DNA of 64,000 nt from Saccharopolyspora_D taberi (GCF_039534165.1 NZ_BAAAUX010000040.1:1-64000), one strand, 5' to 3'. Shown: positions 32,595-41,653, numbered from the stretch's first letter. Program-made: numbers and translations. Notes: generated by a model not told the origin, from the sequence alone.

Positions 32595-33794
32595 TCAGCC
32601 CAGTTCGGCGACGGCGCGGATGAGCTGGTCCACCTCGCCGGCGTTGGTGTAGTGCGCCAGGCCGACCCGGACGGCTCCGCCGACCTCGCCGACGCCGAGC
32701 ACCGCGAAAACCCCGTGCGTTCCGGGGTCCGCGAAGGCGCAGACCCCGCGCTCGGCGAGGTGCTCGATCGCGTCCTCCGCCTTCACGCCGCTGATGGTGA
32801 AGGCCATCGACGGCACCCGGCGCATGGCGTCGCCGATCACCATCACGTGCCGCAGACGGCGCAGGCCGTTGGTCAGGTTCGCCAGCAGGCCCGCCTGGTA
32901 CGCCTTGACCGACCCCAGCGAGGTCAGCAGGCGCTCGCGGCGCGGGCCGACCGCGGCGTCGTCCAGGGCGGCCAGGTAGTCCACAGAGGACACAACGCCC
33001 GCCAGCAGCGGGTACGCGTGCGGGCCGAGCTCCATCCGCTCCGGGCCGCGCACGCCCGGCTCCAGCGCCACCGACGGCAGCTGGTCGAGCATCGCCGGGT
33101 TGCGGAACGCCAGCGCGCCGACCGGCGGTCCGCCCCACGCCGAGGCGTTCACCGCGACGACGTCGGCACCCATCGCCGTGATGTCCAGCGGCACGAACGG
33201 CGCCGCCGCGGAGGCGTCGACGACCACCAGCGCGTCGTGCTCGGCCGCCGCTTCCGCCGCCTGGCGGACGTCGGGCCGGGTGCCGACCGCGCCGGAGGCC
33301 GCGGTGATCGCCACGACCTTGGTCCGCGGGGTGACCAGCTCCCTGTACTGCCAGGTCGGCAGCTCGCAGGTCTCGATGTCGACCTCGGCCCAGCGGACCG
33401 AGCCCCCGGAGCGCTGCGCCGCACGCTGCCACGGGGCGACGTTGGCCGGGTGGTCGAGCCGGGAGACGACCACGTCGTCGCCGATCATCCAGCCGTCGCC
33501 GAGCGCGTCGGCCAGCCGTTGCAGGAGCACGGCCGAGCTCGGGCCGAGCACCACCCCCGCGGGGTCGGCACCCACCAGATCAGCAATCGCGCGACGGGCG
33601 GCATCCACGATCGCCTCGGCGCGCTGCGACGCGGGGAAGATCCCGCCCGGGCCGGATACCGGAGCGCGCAACGCGGTCGACACCGCGGTCGCCACCTGCT
33701 CGGGTACCTGCATGCCCGCCGGGGCGTCCAAGTGCACCCACCCGTCGCCCAGCGCGGGGAACAGCCCGCGCACAGCAGCGACGTCGAACGCCAT
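32595..33794 (-). CDS. Cysteine-desulfurase-like class V aminotransferase homologue lacking the PLP lysine
   Basis: A 399-residue fold-type I protein of the cysteine desulfurase-like group (Rv3778c type by position). Recognisable parts are HLDAPAGMQVPEQV at the N terminus, VVSRLDHPANVAPW and VVVDASAAAPFVPLDI with the PLP-contacting Asp193. The segment that normally carries the Schiff-base lysine before a G-P reads VVAVNASAWGGPPVGALAFR. The expected Lys is Ala219, confirmed by the codons TCG GCG TGG GGC. The C-terminal domain is intact. It may bind PLP or substrate without transamination chemistry, or use another residue. ATG 33794 is preceded by TACGGT 8 bases upstream. Confidence 0.85.
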   Translation of the reverse strand: MAFDVAAVRGLFPALGDGWVHLDAPAGMQVPEQVATAVSTALRAPVSGPGGIFPASQRAEAIVDAARRAIADLVGADPAGVVLGPSSAVLLQRLADALGDGWMIGDDVVVSRLDHPANVAPWQRAAQRSGGSVRWAEVDIETCELPTWQYRELVTPRTKVVAITAASGAVGTRPDVRQAAEAAAEHDALVVVDASAAAPFVPLDITAMGADVVAVNASAWGGPPVGALAFRNPAMLDQLPSVALEPGVRGPERMELGPHAYPLLAGVVSSVDYLAALDDAAVGPRRERLLTSLGSVKAYQAGLLANLTNGLRRLRHVMVIGDAMRRVPSMAFTISGVKAEDAIEHLAERGVCAFADPGTHGVFAVLGVGEVGGAVRVGLAHYTNAGEVDQLIRAVAELG

Positions 33795-33801
33795 GCGCAA
33801 C

Positions 33802-33807
33802 ACCGTA
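33802..33807 (-). promoter_or_regulatory. -10-like TACGGT of the class V aminotransferase homologue
   Basis: TACGGT on the minus strand ends 8 bases before the ATG at 33794. No Shine-Dalgarno sequence is present. Confidence 0.45.
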
Positions 33808-33882
33808 CGGAGCGCGGCGGGCAGCGGTGCCCCCGGGTGGCCGATATCGCATGCCGACTCGCCCGCGGGACCCCGCGCAAGC

Positions 33883-33888
33883 CAGGAT
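33883..33888 (+). promoter_or_regulatory. -10-like CAGGAT of bpa
   Basis: CAGGAT ends 7 bases before the bpa ATG, the same box and spacing as at tyrA (6863-6868). Because GGAG also occurs at 33889-33892, a leadered start is not excluded. Confidence 0.35.
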
Positions 33889-33894
33889 GGAGCT

Positions 33895-34431
33895 ATGAAC
33901 CACAACGATCACGATCGGAACGAGGGCAGGCCGCAGGTGTTCGTGGTCGGCGAGGACGGCGCACCGATCGGCGCGGCAGCCGGCGGGGAGGCCCCCGAAC
34001 GCGGCGAGGACGTCAACGAGCTGGTCGAGCAGCCCGCGAAGGTGATGCGGATCGGCACCATGATCAAGCAGCTGCTGGAGGAGGTCCGCGCGGCGCCGCT
34101 GGACGAGGCCAGCCGCAGCAGGCTCAAGGAGATCCACCAGTCGTCGATCCGGGAGCTGGAGCAGGGCCTGGCCCCCGAGCTGATCGAGGAGCTGGAGCGG
34201 CTGTCGCTGCCCTTCGCCCAGGAGCAGACCCCGTCCGAGGCCGAGCTGCGGATCGCCCAGGCCCAGCTGGTCGGCTGGCTGGAGGGCCTGTTCCACGGGC
34301 TGCAGACGGCGCTGTTCGCCCAGCAGATGGCCGCGCGGGCCCAGCTGGAGCAGATGCGCCGGGGCCTGCCCGCGGGCACGAGCGAGGCCGAAGCCCCTCA
34401 CCAGCCCCGCGGCACCGGGCAGTACCTGTGA
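33895..34431 (+). CDS. bpa: Bacterial proteasome activator (DUF2587)
   Basis: A 178-residue protein that docks on the 20S proteasome core and opens its gate for ATP- and Pup-independent degradation. The N terminus is flexible and acidic. The central four-helix core includes AKVMRIGTMIKQLLEEVRAA and ELIEELERLSLPFAQEQTPS, then LRIAQAQLVGWLEGLFHGLQ. The C terminus ends GTGQYL, the conserved GQYL tail that inserts into proteasome pockets. It implies the organism has a proteasome, although no prcBA genes are in the window. The position next to wzm matches Rv3780-Rv3781. Confidence 0.93.
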   Translation: MNHNDHDRNEGRPQVFVVGEDGAPIGAAAGGEAPERGEDVNELVEQPAKVMRIGTMIKQLLEEVRAAPLDEASRSRLKEIHQSSIRELEQGLAPELIEELERLSLPFAQEQTPSEAELRIAQAQLVGWLEGLFHGLQTALFAQQMAARAQLEQMRRGLPAGTSEAEAPHQPRGTGQYL

Positions 34432-34434
34432 GTT

Positions 34435-34462
34435 CGCGGCGGTTCCGCGCGGAACCGCCGCG
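34435..34462 (+). terminator. bpa terminator
   Basis: Twelve-base perfect arms (CGCGGCGGTTCC and complement) with a 4-base loop, starting 4 bases after the bpa stop codon. Confidence 0.8.
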
Positions 34463-34523
34463 GGTCCGCGTGGAGCCGCCCGCGGCCACCGACGCCCACG
34501 GCCGGAACGCGCACCGGGATCGG

Positions 34524-34529
34524 TACTCT
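34524..34529 (+). promoter_or_regulatory. -10-like TACTCT of the wzm-wzt-glfT1 operon
   Basis: TACTCT ends 9 bases before the GTG start of wzm. No Shine-Dalgarno sequence is seen, so a leaderless or nearly leaderless message is likely. Confidence 0.5.
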
Positions 34530-34537
34530 GACGCACT

Positions 34538-35392
34538 GTGCAGGCCACGAGCACGCTAGAGCGACCAGCAGCACCGCCCGAGACGTCGTCGCGGACCTGG
34601 CGCAAGGCGTTCAAGGACATCAGCGACGGGTTCCGGCAGCGCCAGCTGTGGGCCCACCTCGGCTGGCAGGACATCAAGCAGCGCTACCGGCGCTCGGTGA
34701 TCGGCCCGCTGTGGATCACCATCAGCATGGGCGTGACGGTGACCGCGCTGGGCATCCTGTACTCCGCGCTGTTCGGCATGCCGCTGCACGAGCACCTGCC
34801 CTACGTGGCGGTGGGCTTCATCGTCTGGAACTTCATCAGCGGCTGCGTGACCGAGGGCACCGAGGTCTTCATCGCCAACGAGGGGCTCATAAAGCAGCTT
34901 CCGGCGCCGGTCAGCGTGCACATCCTCCGGCTGGTGTGGCGGCAGACCCTCTTCCTCGCCCACAACCTGGTCATCTACTTCATCGTGCTGGCGATCTTCC
35001 AGATGCCGGTGAAGTGGACCGTGATCACGGTCTTCCCGGCGATCGCGCTGCTGATGGTCAACGGGGTCTGGGTGGCGCTGCTGTTCGGCGTGGCCAGCAC
35101 CCGGTTCCGGGACATCCCGCCGGTGATCCAGAGCTTCATCACGCTCGCCATGTTCATGACCCCGATCATGTGGAACGCCGAGAGCATCGCGAAGAAGGGC
35201 CTCGGCTTCCAGGCCAACTTCGCCGACCTCAATCCGCTCTACCACTACATCGAGATCGTCCGGGACCCGCTGCTCGGCGACGAGCAGCTGCTCTACCACT
35301 GGCTGATCGTCCTCGGGTTCACCGCGGTCGGCTGGCTGCTGGCGCTCGTCATCCTGCGCAACTACCGCGCCCGCGTCGCGTACTGGGTCTGA
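34538..35392 (+). CDS. wzm: Galactan/polysaccharide ABC exporter permease (Wzm type)
   Basis: A 284-residue ABC-2 permease with six predicted helices. The amphipathic N-terminal entry helix QRQLWAHLGWQDIKQRYRRS precedes SVIGPLWITISMGVTVTALG, as in polysaccharide exporters. It corresponds to mycobacterial Rv3783. With the next gene it should flip the lipid-linked galactan across the membrane before arabinosylation. The operon order is permease, ATPase, GlfT1, with 19 bases between the first two genes. Confidence 0.9.
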   Translation: MQATSTLERPAAPPETSSRTWRKAFKDISDGFRQRQLWAHLGWQDIKQRYRRSVIGPLWITISMGVTVTALGILYSALFGMPLHEHLPYVAVGFIVWNFISGCVTEGTEVFIANEGLIKQLPAPVSVHILRLVWRQTLFLAHNLVIYFIVLAIFQMPVKWTVITVFPAIALLMVNGVWVALLFGVASTRFRDIPPVIQSFITLAMFMTPIMWNAESIAKKGLGFQANFADLNPLYHYIEIVRDPLLGDEQLLYHWLIVLGFTAVGWLLALVILRNYRARVAYWV

Positions 35393-35411
35393 TCGGGGGT
35401 CCGAGGAACTT

Positions 35412-36227
35412 ATGGTCAGCATCGACGTCTGGAACGCGGCGGTCGACTTCCCGATCTTCGACGCGAAGTCGCGGTCGCTGAAGAAGGCCGTGCTCGGCAA
35501 GGCCGGCGGCAAGATCGGCACCGACAGCAAGGTCCCGATCATCGAGGCGCTGCACGACATCAACCTGTCGCTCTCGCACGGCGACCGGGTCGCGCTGGTC
35601 GGGCACAACGGCGCGGGCAAGTCCACGCTGCTGCGGCTGCTCGCCGGGATCTACGAGCCCACGCGCGGCAGCGCGCGGGTGGTCGGCAAGGTCGCGCCGG
35701 TGTTCGACCTGGGTGTCGGCATGGACCCGGAGATCTCCGGGTACGAGAACATCATCATCCGGGGGCTGTTCCTCGGGATGAACCGCAAGCAGATGGAATC
35801 GCGGATGGACGAGATCGCCGAGTTCACCGAGCTCGGCGACTACCTGGAGATGCCGCTGCGGACCTACTCCACCGGCATGCGGGTGCGGCTCGCGCTGGGC
35901 GTGGTCACCTCGATCGACCCGGAGATCCTGATCCTGGACGAGGGCATCGGCGCGGTGGACGCGGACTTCCTGGAGAAGGCCAGGGACCGGCTCAACGACC
36001 TGGTCAAGCGGTCCGGCATCCTGGTGTTCGCCTCGCACTCCGACGAGTTCCTGATCGAGCTGTGCAACACCGCCCTGTGGATGGACAAGGGCGGCATCAA
36101 GGAGCGCGGTTCGTTGCGTAGTGTGCTGACGCACTACAAGGGGCACGACCCCTTCGAGAACCTCAGCGAGGAAACCCTGGCCCGGATCGGCGAGACCGCG
36201 GCCTCGATCGGGAGCAAAGAGGACTGA
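35412..36227 (+). CDS. wzt: Galactan/polysaccharide ABC exporter ATPase (Wzt type)
   Basis: A 271-residue ATPase. Walker A is LVGHNGAGKSTLLRLLAGI, the signature is RTYSTGMRVRLAL, Walker B is EILILDEGIGAVD, and the H-loop is FASHSDE. The short Wzt form without a carbohydrate-binding C-terminal domain matches Rv3781. The SD GAGGAA lies before the ATG. Its stop overlaps the glfT1 start by one base, so the operon is tightly coupled. Confidence 0.92.
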   Translation: MVSIDVWNAAVDFPIFDAKSRSLKKAVLGKAGGKIGTDSKVPIIEALHDINLSLSHGDRVALVGHNGAGKSTLLRLLAGIYEPTRGSARVVGKVAPVFDLGVGMDPEISGYENIIIRGLFLGMNRKQMESRMDEIAEFTELGDYLEMPLRTYSTGMRVRLALGVVTSIDPEILILDEGIGAVDADFLEKARDRLNDLVKRSGILVFASHSDEFLIELCNTALWMDKGGIKERGSLRSVLTHYKGHDPFENLSEETLARIGETAASIGSKED

Positions 36228-37159
36228 TGAGCACCGACTCCGCGCAGCAGCCCGAACTTCCTGCCGACTCCGTAGTAGCGGTCATCGTCACCAGGCACCG
36301 CAGAGAGCTGCTCGCCGAGTCGCTCAAGGTCATCGCCACCCAGACCCGGGTGCCCGACCACCTCGTGGTGGTCGACAACGGGCCCGACCAGCCCGCGCGG
36401 GACGTGGTCGCCGAGTGCCCGATCCCGTCGACCTACCTGCTGTCGAAGCGCAACCTCGGCGGTGCGGGCGGTTTCGCGCTGGGCATGCTGCACGCGCTGG
36501 CGATCGGCGCCGAGTGGGTCTGGCTCGGTGATGACGACGGCCGCCCGGCCGACGACCAGGCGCTGGCGACGCTGCTCGACGAGGCCCGCACGCGCAAGCT
36601 CGCGGCCGTCTCGCCGGTGGTGGTCAACATCGACAAGCCGGACCGGCTGGCGTTCCCGCTGCGCCGCGGCCTGACCTGGAAGCGGCGTCCGGAGGAGCTG
36701 CGGGCGCCGGGTTCCGACGGCGACTTCCTGCCGGGCATCGCCTCGTTCTTCAACGGCGCCCTGTTCCGCGCGTCCACGCTCGACGTGGTCGGGGTGCCCG
36801 ACTACCGGCTGTTCTTCCGCGGTGACGAGGTGGAGCTGCACCGCCGGGTGGTGCGTTCCGGCCTGCCGTTCGGCACGACGCTGAAGACGCGGTTCGTGCA
36901 CCCGGACGGCTCGGAGGAGTTCAAGCCGATGCTGGGCGGCCGGTTCCACGCCCAGGACCCGTCCGACGCGAACAAGCGGTACTACACCTACCGCAACCGC
37001 GGGTACCTGCTGTCCCAGCCGGGGATGCGCAAGATCGGTGCGCTTGAAGTGCTGCGGTTCGGGCTGTACTTCGTCGGCCAGCGGCGGGATCCGAAGGCCT
37101 TCCGGGAATGGCTTCGGCTGCTCCGGCAGGGCCGCCGGGAGCACTTCTTCCGGCGGTGA
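36227..37159 (+). CDS. glfT1: Galactofuranosyltransferase GlfT1
   Basis: A 310-residue GT2-family transferase that adds the first galactofuranose residues to the lipid-linked Rha-GlcNAc acceptor. The nucleotide-sugar site appears as VVAVIVTRHRRELLAESLKV and DNGPDQP. The catalytic aspartates are in WVWLGDDDGRPADD. Acceptor-site elements are FLPGIASFFNGALFR and FFRGDEVELHRRV. The C-terminal RNRGYLLSQPG segment is typical of Rv3782 relatives. It is cytosolic and membrane associated, and works just before export by Wzm/Wzt. Confidence 0.92.
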   Translation: MSTDSAQQPELPADSVVAVIVTRHRRELLAESLKVIATQTRVPDHLVVVDNGPDQPARDVVAECPIPSTYLLSKRNLGGAGGFALGMLHALAIGAEWVWLGDDDGRPADDQALATLLDEARTRKLAAVSPVVVNIDKPDRLAFPLRRGLTWKRRPEELRAPGSDGDFLPGIASFFNGALFRASTLDVVGVPDYRLFFRGDEVELHRRVVRSGLPFGTTLKTRFVHPDGSEEFKPMLGGRFHAQDPSDANKRYYTYRNRGYLLSQPGMRKIGALEVLRFGLYFVGQRRDPKAFREWLRLLRQGRREHFFRR

Positions 37160-37313
37160 TCGCGACACGCCGGAAACGTCACCGGCGGGTCACAGAATAC
37201 TGAGAGTGGCCTGAGAGAAAGCTGAGTCGGCTGGTCAACGCGTTACCTCGCATTGCCGCCGAGTGTCAATTCACACATGCACCGAACGCAACGAATGGGC
37301 TGGTAACTGCGGC

Positions 37314-37319
37314 TACTAT
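37314..37319 (+). promoter_or_regulatory. -10 TACTAT of the first emb gene
   Basis: TACTAT ends 10 bases before a GTG at 37329. No good SD precedes either that GTG or the in-frame ATG at 37359, which favours the leaderless GTG. Confidence 0.5.
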
Positions 37320-37328
37320 TCTCCATTC

Positions 37329-40300
37329 GTGTTCAACGGCCAGGACGAGAAAAACCGGATGGACGACGACGGCTCTCCGTCGGAGCCTCCGGTGCGAGCG
37401 GGTGATGGTCACCGAGCGAAGCGGCTGCGGCTGTTCGCGGCCATCACCGGCATCCTCGGCACCGTCCTGGCCCTCTCGCTGCCCTTCCTCCCGGTCAACC
37501 ACGACATCACCACGCTGAAGTGGCCGACCGCGGAGGGGACCAAGCCGGTCTCGGCCCCGCTGGTCTCGTACTCGCCGGTGTGGCTGAACGCGAACCTGTC
37601 CTGCGAGACCGCCCGCGGCCTCGACGCCAGGACCGCGGCCAGACCGGCGATCCTGATCAGCACGAACCCGCCGAACTCCGAGTACGGCAGCCTCACCGGC
37701 ATGGTCCTGCAGATCGACAACGGCCAGGTGACGCTGCTGTCGAAGGGCCAGTCGCTGAGCACCGTCCCGCTGCCCGCGGGCGACTGCTCGATCTCGGTGC
37801 ACTCCGACGCGGTCGGCACCACGGCCAACGTCGGCGACAAGCCGCTGGCGTCGGTGCGCGGCGACCAGCGCCCGCAGCTGACCGGCATCTACTCCGACCT
37901 CGACGACTCGGTGGACAACGTCCGCGGGCTGTCGTTCGAGGCGCGGGTCGACAACCGGTACGAGAGCAGCGCGACCGTGCTCAAGATGAGCGTGATGGCG
38001 CTGACGGTGCTGGCCTTCATCGGTTGCGTCGTGGCGCTGCGCAGGCTGGACGTGCGGGCGGGCCGCAGGCCCCCGCGGCTGGTGCCGCCGAGGTGGTGGA
38101 AGCCGACGTTCCGCGACATCGCGGTGATCGGTTCGCTCTGCGTGTGGTGGGTCATCGGGGCGATGACCTCGGACGACGGCTACATCCTCACGATCGCGCG
38201 CGCCCGGGAGAGCGCCGGATACGTCAGCAACTACTTCCGCTGGTTCGCGGTGCCGGAGGCGCCGTTCGGCTGGTTCTACGAGCTGTACTCGCTCTGGGTT
38301 CAGGTCTCGACCGCCACGCCGTGGGTGCGGCTGCCCGCGCTGCTGATGGGCATCGTGAGCTGGCTGCTGATCAGCCGCGAGGTGCTGCCCAGGCTCGGGC
38401 AGCAGGTGCGGCGCAGCCACGCGGCGGGCTGGGCCGCCGCCGCGGTGTTCCTCGCGTTCTGGCTGCCCTACAACAACGGCCTGCGGCCGGAGCCGGTCGT
38501 GGTGCTGTTCTCGCTGCTCGCGCTGTGCGCGGTGGAGCGGGCGGTGGCCACCGGCAGGCTGATGCCCGCCGCGCTGGGGCTGGTGGTGGCCGCGCTGGCG
38601 GTCGGGGCGAACCCGCACGGCCTGGTCGCCGTGCTGCCCTACATCGCCGCGCTCAAGCCCCTGGTCCAGCTCGTGCGCAAGCGTGCGCGGGAGTTCGGCT
38701 GGCTGCCGGTGCTGGCGCCGATCTCGGCGTCCGGTTTCGTGATCCTGGTGGTGGTGTTCTCCGACCAGACGCTGCAGTCGGTCATGGACGCCACCGACCT
38801 GCGCACCGAGCTCGGCCCGAGCCAGGACTGGTACCAGGAGCTCAGCCGGTACAACCTGCTGTTCAGCGCCACCCCGGACGGGTCGATGACCCGCCGGTTC
38901 CCGGTGCTGCTGGTGATCCTGTGCGTGGTGACCTGCGCGGTCGTGCTGCTGCGCCGGGGCAAGATCCGCGGCGCCTCGCTAGGCCCGAGCAGGCGGCTGC
39001 TCGCGGTCGCCGCGCTGTCGTTCGTCGTGCTGGCGCTGACCCCGACCAAGTGGTCGCACCACTTCGGCCTGTTCGCCGCCGTGGGCGGTGCGCTGGCCGC
39101 GCTGACCGCGCTGGCGACCAGCAGCACCGTGCTGCGCTCCAAGCGCAACCGCGCCGCGTTCTTCGCCGGGCTGATGCTGGTGCTGGCCTTCGCCACCACC
39201 GGCCCGAACGCCTGGTGGTACGTCTCGGGCTGGGGCGTGCCGTGGTTCGACAAGGCGCCGCAGCTGTTCGGCTACAACGTCAGCACCATGTTCCTGGTCC
39301 TGACCGCGGTGGCGATGGTCGTGGCGTTCGTCGAGCACCTGCGCATCGACCCGCACAACCCGACGGTGGTCGACGAGAAGCAGCGCGGGATGGAGAAGCA
39401 GAGCCGCGCGCTGCGGCTGGGCACCGCGCCGCTGTCGATCATCTGCGCGCTGCTGGTGGTCATCGAGCTGGTCAACTTCGCCAAGGTGATCCAGAAGCAG
39501 TGGGGCAGCTACAGCCTCGGCGCCGACAACGTCAAGCAGATCACCGGCGCCAGCTGCGGCCTGTCCGACTACGTCTACGTCGAGACCGACCCGCAGGCGG
39601 GCATGCTCAAGGTCTCCGAGAACCAGCCGACCACCGCGGCGCCGCCGGTCAGCGAGGACATCCCGGTCCCGGCCAAGCGGCTCAAGGACAAGGAGACGCC
39701 GGACCAGTACCTCAAGGCCAAGCTGGAGGGCTTCAACCGGCCCGGCCTGCCCGCGGGCGACGGCAACGACCCGGACGAGCCGGACTGGTCCCCGCCGTAC
39801 CGGTTCGGCGCCGACAACGCGCCGGTGTGGGGCAGCTACGACCAGACCGGCATCGGCACCGGCGAGCTGCGCACGCAGTGGTACGACCTGCCGGAACGCG
39901 CGGCCAGCGGCGAGGTGCCGGTGGTGATCATGGAGTCGGGCGCGGACGGCGGCGCGAACTCGGTCTACGTCGAGTTCGGGCGGGACACCGACAAGGGCTT
40001 CGAGATCATGCAGCGGCACTACGTCGGCCCGACCCCGGGCCCGATGTGGCGCGACCAGCGCATCACGGTCCGCGGCGACGCCGAGGGCGCCACGAAGATG
40101 CGGGTGGTCGCCACCGACCAGTCGCTCGGCCCGAACGGCTGGGTCGCGGTCAGCGCACCGCGGGCCCCGCAGCTGACGAACATGACCGACTTCGTCGGCG
40201 ACGCCCCGACCTTCGTCGAGTGGACGGCCGCCCTGGTGCACCCGTGCCTGCAGATCCCGGGCATCCGCAACGGCATCGCCGAGATGCCGAAGTTCCGGGT

Positions 40301-40652
40301 GTCGGCGGGAGCGGAGGTCCGCGACATCGGCCAGGGCTGGTCGTCGCCGGACAGCGGCGGGCCGTTCGGGTGGATGAACGTCACGACAAGCATGCGGGAG
40401 CTGCCGACGTACGTGCGCAACGACATCCACCGCGACTGGGGCTCGCTGTACCGGGTCGACCCGTTCGTCCCGGGCGCGCTGCCCGCCGAGTCGGCGATGG
40501 ACGTGCACATCGAGACGCACTGGGGCACGTGGACGCCGGGGCCGCTGAGCAAGACCGTGCAGCTGCCCGGCGACGTGCCCAACTCCGACGACCGCAACGA
40601 CGTGCAGGGCTTCGGGAACAGCGACGAGGAGAAGGGCCCGGGGCAGCCCTGA
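37329..40652 (+). CDS. Arabinosyltransferase, Emb family (paralogue 1)
   Basis: A 1107-residue GT-C membrane enzyme that transfers arabinofuranose from decaprenyl-phosphoryl-arabinose to cell-wall arabinan. The Emb N-terminal domain starts after helix 1 (LFAAITGILGTVLALSLPFL) with LKWPTAEGTKPVSAPLVSYS. The catalytic metal/donor motif is MTSDDGYILTIARARESAGY (Asp282-283). Multiple helices and the conserved TPTKWSHHFG follow, then the C-terminal carbohydrate-binding domain from about residue 710. Length equals mycobacterial EmbC/EmbB. Which of A, B or C it equals cannot be decided by eye. The start could be ATG 37359 instead. Confidence 0.93.
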   Translation: MFNGQDEKNRMDDDGSPSEPPVRAGDGHRAKRLRLFAAITGILGTVLALSLPFLPVNHDITTLKWPTAEGTKPVSAPLVSYSPVWLNANLSCETARGLDARTAARPAILISTNPPNSEYGSLTGMVLQIDNGQVTLLSKGQSLSTVPLPAGDCSISVHSDAVGTTANVGDKPLASVRGDQRPQLTGIYSDLDDSVDNVRGLSFEARVDNRYESSATVLKMSVMALTVLAFIGCVVALRRLDVRAGRRPPRLVPPRWWKPTFRDIAVIGSLCVWWVIGAMTSDDGYILTIARARESAGYVSNYFRWFAVPEAPFGWFYELYSLWVQVSTATPWVRLPALLMGIVSWLLISREVLPRLGQQVRRSHAAGWAAAAVFLAFWLPYNNGLRPEPVVVLFSLLALCAVERAVATGRLMPAALGLVVAALAVGANPHGLVAVLPYIAALKPLVQLVRKRAREFGWLPVLAPISASGFVILVVVFSDQTLQSVMDATDLRTELGPSQDWYQELSRYNLLFSATPDGSMTRRFPVLLVILCVVTCAVVLLRRGKIRGASLGPSRRLLAVAALSFVVLALTPTKWSHHFGLFAAVGGALAALTALATSSTVLRSKRNRAAFFAGLMLVLAFATTGPNAWWYVSGWGVPWFDKAPQLFGYNVSTMFLVLTAVAMVVAFVEHLRIDPHNPTVVDEKQRGMEKQSRALRLGTAPLSIICALLVVIELVNFAKVIQKQWGSYSLGADNVKQITGASCGLSDYVYVETDPQAGMLKVSENQPTTAAPPVSEDIPVPAKRLKDKETPDQYLKAKLEGFNRPGLPAGDGNDPDEPDWSPPYRFGADNAPVWGSYDQTGIGTGELRTQWYDLPERAASGEVPVVIMESGADGGANSVYVEFGRDTDKGFEIMQRHYVGPTPGPMWRDQRITVRGDAEGATKMRVVATDQSLGPNGWVAVSAPRAPQLTNMTDFVGDAPTFVEWTAALVHPCLQIPGIRNGIAEMPKFRVSAGAEVRDIGQGWSSPDSGGPFGWMNVTTSMRELPTYVRNDIHRDWGSLYRVDPFVPGALPAESAMDVHIETHWGTWTPGPLSKTVQLPGDVPNSDDRNDVQGFGNSDEEKGPGQP

Positions 40653-40746
40653 GCTTCGGCGGGTTCCCGCTAAGCCCAGGGCGAAAGCGGTCCGCTCACG
40701 GTGAAACGGGGTGCCACGCCATCGGCACCCGTGGTGGTCTGAGCGC

Positions 40747-41013
40747 ATGACCGAGACCAGACAGAACCTGGTGGTCCACCTCGCCGGGGCCGCCCAACCG
40801 CTGAACATCGCGCTAGACCGCGCCGAGGCCGAGGCGCTGGTCGAGCAGCTCGCCGACCTGCTGAAGAAGGGCGCGAGCAGGCTGCTGACCACCGCCGACG
40901 GCGGGCGCTTCGCGATCAACTTCGCCCACGTCGCCACCGCCCACGTCGAGAGCGGCCGGGGTGACTCCAACGCCTACGGCGCGCCGTCGCGGGCCACCGG
41001 CTTCGGCGGGTGA
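40747..41013 (+). CDS. Conserved small hypothetical protein
   Basis: An 88-residue soluble protein beginning MTETRQNLVVHLAGAAQPLN, with a helix (RAEAEALVEQLADLLKKGAS) and a short beta segment (GGRFAINFAHVATAHVES). No family was recognised. It lies between emb and the convergent gtrA and ends at the shared bidirectional terminator. The compact beta-helix-beta pattern and codon use like its neighbours support a real gene. Confidence 0.6.
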   Translation: MTETRQNLVVHLAGAAQPLNIALDRAEAEALVEQLADLLKKGASRLLTTADGGRFAINFAHVATAHVESGRGDSNAYGAPSRATGFGG

Positions 41014-41018
41014 CGGAA

Positions 41019-41051
41019 AAAGCCCCGCAGGCGCCTGGCCTGCGGGGCTTT
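41019..41051. terminator. Bidirectional terminator
   Basis: Thirteen-base perfect arms (AAAGCCCCGCAGG and complement) with a 7-base loop, A-rich on the left and T-rich on the right. It lies between two convergent genes (40747 and 41066). Confidence 0.88.
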
Positions 41052-41065
41052 CGCGGTGCGCCTGC

Positions 41066-41515
41066 TCAGTCCCGGAAGACGACCAGCTTCAGCATCACGA
41101 AGTTGATCAGCGTGCCCAGTCCCTGCGCGACCACCCAGATCCCGGTGATTTGCCAGTTGGCCTGCGGGTGCAGCAGCAGGATGAGCAGCTGGTTGGTGCC
41201 CACGTTGACGAAGAACGTCACCGTGTACAGCAACGCGAACGCGCCCGCCTTGGCACCGGTGTTGCCGGTGCCGGCACCGCTGAAGGTGAACTTCCGGTTG
41301 ATCAGGTACGAAGCCGTGGTGCCGAGGATGAAGGAGATGGTCTTCGACACCCACGCGGGCCAGCCGAGACCGGCCAGCAGCGCCATGTACGTGCCGTAGT
41401 CGATCAGGGCGCAACCGCCGCCGATGACGATGAAGCGGATCAGCTGGCCGACCACTCCGAGGCTCTTGACCTCGGTGTTCGCGGCTTGTTCGGCAGCGGG
41501 TTCGGCCACGGCCAC
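41066..41515 (-). CDS. GtrA-family membrane protein (Rv3789-like)
   Basis: A 149-residue protein with four helices: LIRFIVIGGGCALIDYGTYM, SKTISFILGTTASYLINRKF, GAFALLYTVTFFVNVGTNQL and GIWVVAQGLGTLINFVMLKL. The ending VVFRD is common in GtrA. Mycobacterial Rv3789, also next to dprE1, is proposed to move or help use decaprenyl-phosphoryl-arabinose. The GTG 41515 is chosen with GAGG upstream. Transcribed divergently from dprE1. Confidence 0.86.
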   Translation of the reverse strand: MAVAEPAAEQAANTEVKSLGVVGQLIRFIVIGGGCALIDYGTYMALLAGLGWPAWVSKTISFILGTTASYLINRKFTFSGAGTGNTGAKAGAFALLYTVTFFVNVGTNQLLILLLHPQANWQITGIWVVAQGLGTLINFVMLKLVVFRD

Positions 41516-41640
41516 AGGTTCACCTCGGCAAGTCCGACTACGGGGCCCGTGCGAAAAATTCCCCGGGAAGTGTAGCGATGCCGCGCGGCACCCCGCCGGG
41601 GACCGGCCGCACCCGGCCGTGTGGGCGCCCACCCCGCGGA

Positions 41641-41646
41641 TAGACT
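41641..41646 (+). promoter_or_regulatory. -10 TAGACT of the dprE1-dprE1-dprE2 operon
   Basis: TAGACT ends 8 bases before the GTG start of the first dprE1 copy, with no SD, in a 138-base divergent promoter region shared with gtrA. Confidence 0.5.
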
Positions 41647-41653
41647 CGGCTGG

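Noticed and set aside
37520..40750. Long frame overlapping emb paralogue 1 in another phase
   Set aside because: The product is an Ala/Arg/Gly-rich string without motifs, while the other phase reads as a complete Emb protein.
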